Shown here: positions 42,943 to 48,081 of the stretch, one piece after another
Layout of the letters: every line of letters starts with the position of its first letter
How positions within the stretch are numbered: the stretch's first letter is position 1
Source: Hydrogenophaga sp.
GTDB taxonomy: Bacteria > Pseudomonadota > Gammaproteobacteria > Burkholderiales > Burkholderiaceae_C
Assembly: GCF_030656115.1 (NCBI RefSeq)
Contig: NZ_JAUSOO010000026.1
Coordinates: 1-48,081, forward strand
Length of the DNA: 48,081 nucleotides
Direction of reading: 5' to 3'
Position numbers and translations under genes: made by a program
Notes under the pieces: model-generated
Database searches by the model: none
What the model was told of the DNA's origin: nothing
What the model saw: the letters and a program-made list of their open reading frames with translations, nothing else

Positions 42943-43485
42943 ATGAACGCTGCTGCCCGCACCCATCCCTCGACCGCTGTTTTCGAGTTTCTCGACAGCA
43001 CCCACCGCGAGATCCAGCAGCAGTTGCAACAACTGCACGCGCTGGTGGATGCCATTGAAAACAACGGCCTGAACCAGGCCAACCGGGCGTTGGCCCGAGA
43101 CGTTCTGACGTACTTCAACGGTGAAGCGCGCCAGCACCATCTGGACGAAGAAAAACACATTTTTCCCGCGCTGCTGAACAGCCAAAACGCCGAGCTGGTG
43201 CAAGCCACCGAACACCTGGTGCAAGACCACGGCTGGCTGGAAGAAAACTGGATTCAGATCGCGCCCAGCCTGGAAGCCGCCACCAACGGCAACCTGTGGT
43301 TTGACACCGTGGAGTTGCGGCACGCGCTGGAGGTGTTTGAAGCGCTGTACCTCGACCACATCGTGCTGGAAGAATCGATTGCCTACCCGGCCGCCAAGGA
43401 GCGCCTGGCCAGTCTGGACACGGTGGGCGTGGGCCGGGAAATGGCCAAGCGCCGCGCGCTCAAAGCCACCGACCTGCCGGCCTGA
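42943..43485 (+). CDS. Hemerythrin-domain protein
   Basis: A 180-residue four-helix protein with the His/Asp/Glu pattern of a di-iron hemerythrin-like domain: STHREIQQQLQQLHAL (His21), FNGEARQHHLDEEKHIFPAL (His65-66, Glu69-70, His72), ATEHLVQDHGWLEENW (His91, His96) and LYLDHIVLEESIAYPAA. Such bacterial proteins bind oxygen or nitric oxide, or store iron. The start at 42943 has a GGGG-type site; a TTG four codons upstream is possible but weaker. It converges with the SDR gene and shows no functional link to its neighbours. Confidence 0.87.
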   Translation: MNAAARTHPSTAVFEFLDSTHREIQQQLQQLHALVDAIENNGLNQANRALARDVLTYFNGEARQHHLDEEKHIFPALLNSQNAELVQATEHLVQDHGWLEENWIQIAPSLEAATNGNLWFDTVELRHALEVFEALYLDHIVLEESIAYPAAKERLASLDTVGVGREMAKRRALKATDLPA

Positions 43486-43507
43486 GGTCTGCGCTCAGCC
43501 GCTCAAT

Positions 43508-44263
43508 TCACCAGGGCACCACCAAGCCGTGGTGGTCAAAAAACCCGCCCGAACTGCCCGGGAGCAAGCCGTCCAGCACACCCAGCAACTCGCCCGCCGC
43601 CACGGCGGGCGGGCGCACTTGCAAGCCAGTTTTGGCAAAGGGTTGTGACAGGCCGGTGTCCACCGTGCCGGGGTGCAGCGCCACGCACAGGGCTTCGCGG
43701 TTGCGCCGCGCGAGTTCAATGGCGGCGGTGCGCACCAGCTGGTTGAGCGCGGCTTTGGACGCGCGGTAACCGTACCAGCCGCCCAGCGCGTTGTCGCCGA
43801 TGCTGCCCACCCGCGCCGACAAAAATGCCGCCACGCAGCGGCCCTGGCGCGGCAGCAGCGGCAAAAAGTGCTTCATCACCAGCGCCGGCCCAATGGCGTT
43901 CACCGCGAAACTGTGGGCCAGCGCGTCGGCGTTCAGGTGTTGCCACGAGCGCTCGGGCTCGGTGCGTTGGCCGCTGGCGGTGGTGCCGTGCAAAAAACCG
44001 GTGGCCACCAGCAAACGGGCCAGCGGCAGACCCGTGTGGGCCAGTTGCTGTGCCACGTGTTGCGCGCAGGCGGCCACGGTGGCTTCAGCGCTGTAGTCCA
44101 GTGCGGGCTGGGTTTGTCGGCCCAAGACCAGCACCGCGCAGCCCTGCGCACGCAGCAGCGCCACCAGCGCCGAGCCAATGCCACCGGTACCGCCCAGCAC
44201 CACGCTCAGGCCGGGCTGTGAAATGGGTTGTTCGGCGGGCGTGGGGACATCGCTTGGGTTCAT
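43508..44263 (-). CDS. SDR family oxidoreductase (C-factor-like)
   Basis: A 251-residue short-chain dehydrogenase. The NAD(P)-binding motif is VVLGGTGGIGSALV (residues 21-34), the NAG-equivalent area is LLVATGFLHG, and the catalytic Tyr-Lys pair is YGYRASKAALNQLVRTAAIE. PGTVDTGLSQPF follows as in CsgA/C-factor-like SDRs. The substrate is unknown. The first 17 residues are a Pro-rich extension; the start ATG at 44263 lacks a strong ribosome site. Confidence 0.87.
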   Translation of the reverse strand: MNPSDVPTPAEQPISQPGLSVVLGGTGGIGSALVALLRAQGCAVLVLGRQTQPALDYSAEATVAACAQHVAQQLAHTGLPLARLLVATGFLHGTTASGQRTEPERSWQHLNADALAHSFAVNAIGPALVMKHFLPLLPRQGRCVAAFLSARVGSIGDNALGGWYGYRASKAALNQLVRTAAIELARRNREALCVALHPGTVDTGLSQPFAKTGLQVRPPAVAAGELLGVLDGLLPGSSGGFFDHHGLVVPW

Positions 44264-44393
44264 GGGCGCATTATGGGCAGGCCCTGCCCGCGCGCGCCTG
44301 CCCGGGCTGACAAGGCCCTTGCGCCGCCATCGGTTCGCGCTGGCCGCTGAAACCTGGCCGCTGCTTGCCGCTCCGGCTGGATTTCAGGGCTTT

Positions 44394-44412
44394 CTGGAGC
44401 TGGAAGCTCCAG
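44394..44412. repeat. Perfect hairpin upstream of gor
   Basis: CTGGAGCT and AGCTCCAG form an 8-bp stem around GGA, 69 bp before the glutathione reductase start. No T tract follows; it could be an operator or a leader hairpin. The rest of the 217-bp gap shows nothing clear. Confidence 0.4.
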
Positions 44413-44480
44413 CGACTTTGGGTGGCCGCTTAACATCAAGCCCCCGGTTGCCGTGAGGCCCGTTTTGCCAAGGATTTGAG

Positions 44481-45887
44481 ATGAGCACGTTTGACTTTGA
44501 CCTGTTTGTGATCGGTGGTGGCAGCGGCGGCGTGCGCGCTGCCCGCATGGCCGCGCAGCGCGGCGCCCGTGTGGCGCTGGCCGAAACGCTGGGCACCGAC
44601 GGCCTGGGCGGCACCTGCGTGAACGTGGGCTGCATCCCGAAAAAACTCTACAGCTACGCCGCGCATTACCACGACGGCTTTGAAGAAGCGCGTGGCTACG
44701 GCTGGGAGCAAGACGGCGCGCCGCGCCTGAACTGGGCCACCCTCAAAGCCAACCGCGCCCAAGAGATCAGCCGCCTCAACGGGGTGTACGGCAACCTGCT
44801 GCGCGGCTCGGGCGTGACCGTGTTCAACGGCTTTGCCCGCATCGACGGCGAACACGCCATCACGCTGGCCACACTGCACGCCGACGGCAGCCCTGGCCAC
44901 CAGCACTTCACCGCCAAGCACATCCTCATTGCCACCGGCGGCACGCCGCATGTGCCGCATTTTGTGGGGCGCGAACACGTCATCACGTCCAACGACATTT
45001 TTGACCTGGAGCCCTTTCCCCAGCGCCTGCTGGTGGTGGGCGGCGGCTACATTGCCTGCGAATTTGCGTCCATCTTCAACGGCCTGGGTGCCCAGGTCAC
45101 GCAGCTGTACCGGGGCGAACAGGTGTTGCGCGGCTTTGACGACGAGATTCGCCACTTCGTGGCCGCTGAAATGGTCAAGTCGGGCGTGGACCTGCGCCTG
45201 AACGCCGGTGTGGTGGACATCCACAAAACCGACGATGGCCTGCGCGTGGAGCTGGAAGACGGCAACACGGTGCTGGCCGACGCGGTGCTCTACGCCACCG
45301 GGCGCGTGCCCAACGTGCAAGGCCTGGGGCTGGACACGGTGGGCGTGGCCCAGGGCGGGCACAACGAGGTGCTGGTGAACGCGCACTACCAGACCAACGT
45401 GCCCAGCATTTACGCCGTGGGCGATGTGACCAACCGTGTGCAGCTCACCCCGGTGGCGCTGGGCGAAGCCATGGTGGTGGTGGACCAGCTGTTTGGCCCC
45501 GCCGCCGGCAAGCCCCCGCGCGACATGAGCTACGACTTCATTCCCACCGCCGTGTTCACCCACCCCAACATCGGCACCGTGGGCTACAGCGAAGCCGCCG
45601 CGCGCGAGAAATTTGGCGCCATCACCGTGTTCCGCAGCGAGTTCAAAGCGCTGCGCCACACGCTCTCGGGCAGCACCGAGCGCACGCTCATGAAACTGGT
45701 GGTGGACAGCGCCAGCGACCGCGTGGTGGGCCTGCACATGGTGGGTGCAGAGGCCGGCGAAATCGTGCAGGGCTTCGCGGTGGCCATGAAGGCCGGCGCC
45801 ACCAAGGCCGTGTTTGACAGCACCATCGGCATCCACCCCACGGCGGCCGAAGAGTTTGTGACCTTGCGCGAGCCGACACGAAACTAA
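44481..45887 (+). CDS. gor: Glutathione-disulfide reductase
   Basis: A 468-residue FAD/NADPH disulfide reductase. The FAD motif is DLFVIGGGSGGVRAAR (residues 7-22), the redox disulfide GTCVNVGCIPKK has Cys46 and Cys51, the NADPH-binding motif is VVGGGYIACEFA, and YAVGDVTNR and the C-terminal HPTAAEEFVTLREP supply the remaining conserved parts, including the catalytic His-Glu pair. CVNVGC and the C-terminus point to glutathione rather than lipoamide or mercury. An AAGGAT site precedes the start. Reduced glutathione would support the persulfide dioxygenase encoded about 12 kb upstream. The stop overlaps that of the convergent gene by 3 bases. Confidence 0.94.
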   Translation: MSTFDFDLFVIGGGSGGVRAARMAAQRGARVALAETLGTDGLGGTCVNVGCIPKKLYSYAAHYHDGFEEARGYGWEQDGAPRLNWATLKANRAQEISRLNGVYGNLLRGSGVTVFNGFARIDGEHAITLATLHADGSPGHQHFTAKHILIATGGTPHVPHFVGREHVITSNDIFDLEPFPQRLLVVGGGYIACEFASIFNGLGAQVTQLYRGEQVLRGFDDEIRHFVAAEMVKSGVDLRLNAGVVDIHKTDDGLRVELEDGNTVLADAVLYATGRVPNVQGLGLDTVGVAQGGHNEVLVNAHYQTNVPSIYAVGDVTNRVQLTPVALGEAMVVVDQLFGPAAGKPPRDMSYDFIPTAVFTHPNIGTVGYSEAAAREKFGAITVFRSEFKALRHTLSGSTERTLMKLVVDSASDRVVGLHMVGAEAGEIVQGFAVAMKAGATKAVFDSTIGIHPTAAEEFVTLREPTRN

Positions 45888-47164
45888 ACGCCCGCCATCC
45901 CGTAAATGCCCACAACGCTGAGCAGCATGTGCAGCCACAGGCCTGGTGCCAGCCAGGCCAGGTAACGCCAGCCCCCCACGAGACCGGCGGTGGCGCTCTT
46001 GCTGCCAGCGTGCACCAGAATCGCCAGCATCACCGCCCACAGGGCAGCCCCACCGGCCACGGGCGCGCCCGAGGCAAACACCGCCGCCAGCGCGGCGTGC
46101 AAGTCGGCCAGCGCCGCCAGAGCCGAGCCCAGCAGCAGACCGGACGATCCCAGCCACAGCGTCAGCGCATACACCCCCGCCTGAATGCCACTGAGCAAAG
46201 CGGCCACGCCCGCAGCCCCCCAGAGGCTGAACATCCGGTCTTCGTCGGGCACCGTCGCAGCCCCGGCCGCATCCCCCGGCGCACCGTGCACCAGCCACCA
46301 GCCCCAGGCAAGGGCCATCAACCCGGCCGCCATCGCCGGCAACCACAGCACCGAGAGCCAGGCGGGTTGCACGGCAGCGGCCACCAGCAGCACCTGCAAC
46401 TGGGTGGACACGCAAGACAGCAAGCCACCACCGGCCATCAAGCGCGCGCCCGAACGGCCCTCGCGCACGGCCAGCCCCAGTGTGGCGATGGTGGCGGTGC
46501 TCGACACAAAACCCGAAGCCAGCGCCGAGAACGCCACCGCGTGGCGCGCCTGCAGCAGGCGACGGCACAGGTGCGCCAGCGACTGCACGGCCAACAGCAA
46601 GGCCAACAATTGCAAGATGACGTGGGGGTTGAGCACGGGCCCCCACAGCGGACGGTTGGGCACCAGCGGCAGCGCCATCAGCACCAGTGCAGCCAGCACG
46701 ATGCCGTCGCGCACCTCACCCTCGGTCAGCCACTGGCTGGCAAAGCGGTGCAGCCGTTCCCGCGCAGCCAGTACCCCGGTCAGACCGACCGCGAGTGCGG
46801 CGGCCAGCGGCAGGCTTTGCGCACAGATCACACCGACCAGGTAGGTCAACAACAGGGCGATCTCGGTGGTGGCGCCCGGGTCTTCGGAGCGGTCCCGCCC
46901 GTAGGCCACCAGGGCCAGTGCCGCGACCAACAGCCCACCGGTGACCACCAGGCCCGTCATTTGCGTCAGCGCGGCAGCGGCACCCACCACGCTGGTCAAG
47001 GCAAAGGTGCGCAGGCCGGCAAACGCCCGCCCCGGCCCGGTGCCTTTGCGCCGCTCGCGTTCGATACCCACCAGCAAGCCGCAACCCAACGCGGCCGCCA
47101 GCGTCGCGGCTGCGCCAGACAGGTCAAGGAGCGGACTCAGCCCCGGGGTAACAGCATCCATCAT
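45884..47164 (-). CDS. MgtC/SapB family membrane protein with DUF4010 domain
   Basis: A 426-residue integral membrane protein with about a dozen hydrophobic segments. The N-terminal third is MgtC-like (LAAALGCGLLVGIERERRKGTGPGRAFAGLRTFALTSVVGAAAAL), where G-L-x-x-G-x-E-R-E-R is the family signature. The rest is a DUF4010 transmembrane region (LNPHVILQLLALLLAVQSLAHLCRRLL ... ALASGFVSSTATIATLG). Function is unknown; magnesium or ion homeostasis is a family-level guess. Tandem ATGs at 47164 and 47161 offer equal starts. It diverges from the amn gene across 51 bp. Confidence 0.88.
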   Translation of the reverse strand: MMDAVTPGLSPLLDLSGAAATLAAALGCGLLVGIERERRKGTGPGRAFAGLRTFALTSVVGAAAALTQMTGLVVTGGLLVAALALVAYGRDRSEDPGATTEIALLLTYLVGVICAQSLPLAAALAVGLTGVLAARERLHRFASQWLTEGEVRDGIVLAALVLMALPLVPNRPLWGPVLNPHVILQLLALLLAVQSLAHLCRRLLQARHAVAFSALASGFVSSTATIATLGLAVREGRSGARLMAGGGLLSCVSTQLQVLLVAAAVQPAWLSVLWLPAMAAGLMALAWGWWLVHGAPGDAAGAATVPDEDRMFSLWGAAGVAALLSGIQAGVYALTLWLGSSGLLLGSALAALADLHAALAAVFASGAPVAGGAALWAVMLAILVHAGSKSATAGLVGGWRYLAWLAPGLWLHMLLSVVGIYGMAGV

Positions 47165-47215
47165 GGGTATTCCAAGTCGGGCAATCGTGTCATGCAGCGG
47201 CGCCACAATAGCACC

Positions 47216-48081
47216 ATGCACAAGACACCCGCCTTCACCGCCCCCCTGTTTTACCGCAACCCGGCCGCTGCGCTGGCCCAGGTGCAGCGCATCTACCAGC
47301 ACAACATCCAGTTCTTGCGCGCTGCCATGCGCGACTTCGTGGCCGGCACCGATCTCAACGCCACCCGCATGCGCGCCTGTTATCCCTTCGTGCGCCTGCA
47401 TACCCACAGCGCATCACACCAGGGCACCGGCCGCCTGAGCTACGGCTTCGTGGCTGGCCCGGGTCGGTTTGAGACCACGATCACGCGGCCCGACCTCTAC
47501 GCCGACTACCTGCTGGATCAGTTCAGCCTGCTGCTGATCAACCACGGCGGCGAGCTGGAGGTGGGCACCAGCACCCAGCCCATTCCCATCCATTTTTCCT
47601 TTGCCGAACACGACCACGTGGAAGGCAGCCTGAGCGCCGAGCGCCGCGCCCTCATGCGCGACGTGTTTGATCTGCCCGACCTGGCCGCCATGGACGACGG
47701 CATTGCCAACGGCACCTTTGAGCCGCGCCCCGGCGAAGCGCAGCCGCTGGCCCTGTTCACCGCGCCCCGGGTGGACTATTCGCTGCAGCGCCTGCGCCAC
47801 TACACCGGCACCGCGCCCGAGTGGTTCCAGAATTTCGTGCTGTTCACCAACTACCAGTTCTACATCGACGAATTCATTCGCCTGGGTCATGCCGAAATGG
47901 CCAACCCGGCCAGCGAATACACCGCGTTTGTGGAGCCAGGCAACGTGGTCACGCGCCGGGTGGACTTGAGCGCCGAACCGGGCGACGCACTGGGCGCGCC
48001 ACCGCCGCGCCTGCCGCAAATGCCGGCCTACCACCTCATGCGCGCCGACCGCAGCGGCATGACCATGGTGAACATCGGTGT
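47216..48081 (+). CDS. amn: AMP nucleosidase, 5' part (runs off right edge)
   Basis: The first 288 residues are present. The N-terminal AMP nucleosidase domain shows AALAQVQRIYQHNIQFLRAAMRDF, GPGRFETTITRPDLYADYLLDQFSLLLINHGGELEVG and LQRLRHYTGTAPEWFQNFVLFTNYQFYIDEF, matching the E. coli Amn pattern (about 484 residues in full). The enzyme hydrolyses AMP to adenine and ribose 5-phosphate. ATG at 47216 fits the homologous beginning; an in-frame ATG at 47192 would add eight residues. The phosphorylase-like catalytic domain lies beyond the window. Confidence 0.92.
   Translation, partial: MHKTPAFTAPLFYRNPAAALAQVQRIYQHNIQFLRAAMRDFVAGTDLNATRMRACYPFVRLHTHSASHQGTGRLSYGFVAGPGRFETTITRPDLYADYLLDQFSLLLINHGGELEVGTSTQPIPIHFSFAEHDHVEGSLSAERRALMRDVFDLPDLAAMDDGIANGTFEPRPGEAQPLALFTAPRVDYSLQRLRHYTGTAPEWFQNFVLFTNYQFYIDEFIRLGHAEMANPASEYTAFVEPGNVVTRRVDLSAEPGDALGAPPPRLPQMPAYHLMRADRSGMTMVNIG

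Noticed and set aside
44436..46646. A 736-codon minus-strand open frame over gor
   Set aside because: It is antisense to glutathione reductase and out of frame with the MgtC-type gene; no motif is present.

Overview
The window reads as chromosomal DNA of a high-GC betaproteobacterium, most likely Burkholderiales/Comamonadaceae (Hydrogenophaga- or Rhodoferax-like). This rests on gene content and protein style (PhaF-type phasin, IcmF fusion, DUF6352-type protein, GC-rich REP-like hairpins, long open shadow frames on opposite strands); it was not checked against any database. Genes are tightly packed and no gap exceeds 300 bases. No tRNA, rRNA, CRISPR, insertion sequence or phage gene was seen.

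1-14 kb, neutral lipid and storage. A two-domain fatty acyl-CoA reductase of the Marinobacter type (cut by the left edge) is divergent from a PhaF-like phasin. A patatin-like lipase and a TetR regulator follow. After a peptidase/amidase/binding-protein group and an orphan molybdopterin enzyme coupled to a lipoprotein aminopeptidase come a small PHA-system protein, an acyl-CoA-binding protein and a wax ester synthase/DGAT. Together these could make fatty alcohol and wax ester (or triacylglycerol), coat the inclusions and mobilise them.

13.9-25.9 kb, a complete anaerobic arsenite oxidase (arx) island. A minus-strand operon arxB'-arxA-arxB-arxC-arxD continues through translationally coupled genes for a nitroreductase-like protein, a membrane-anchored monoheme cytochrome c and a small exported protein. 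The regulators arxX-arxS-arxR diverge from it. The shared 198-bp region holds a near-perfect sigma-54 promoter and two 16-bp palindromes 43 bp apart, as expected for enhancer sites of the NtrC-type regulator ArxR. No ars detoxification gene is present in the window.

26-31.2 kb, cell-cell signalling. After coaX there is a LuxR-type regulator, a CqsS/LqsS-like membrane sensor kinase, an LqsR-like response regulator with an enlarged receiver, and a CqsA-type alpha-hydroxyketone autoinducer synthase. The synthase promoter carries a perfect inverted repeat with lux-box geometry (CT-N12-AG), suggesting a link between the LuxR protein and alpha-hydroxyketone signalling.

31.3-48 kb, central and detoxification metabolism. 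The genes are a CsoR/CstR-type repressor with a persulfide dioxygenase-rhodanese; PPK2 and fused isobutyryl-CoA mutase IcmF behind a LiuR-like palindrome; a DUF6352-type protein; arginase; an AlkJ-like GMC alcohol dehydrogenase with a small ABM-domain protein; 3-hydroxybutyryl-CoA dehydrogenase; a hemerythrin-like protein; an SDR; glutathione reductase; an MgtC/DUF4010 membrane protein; and the 5' part of AMP nucleosidase.
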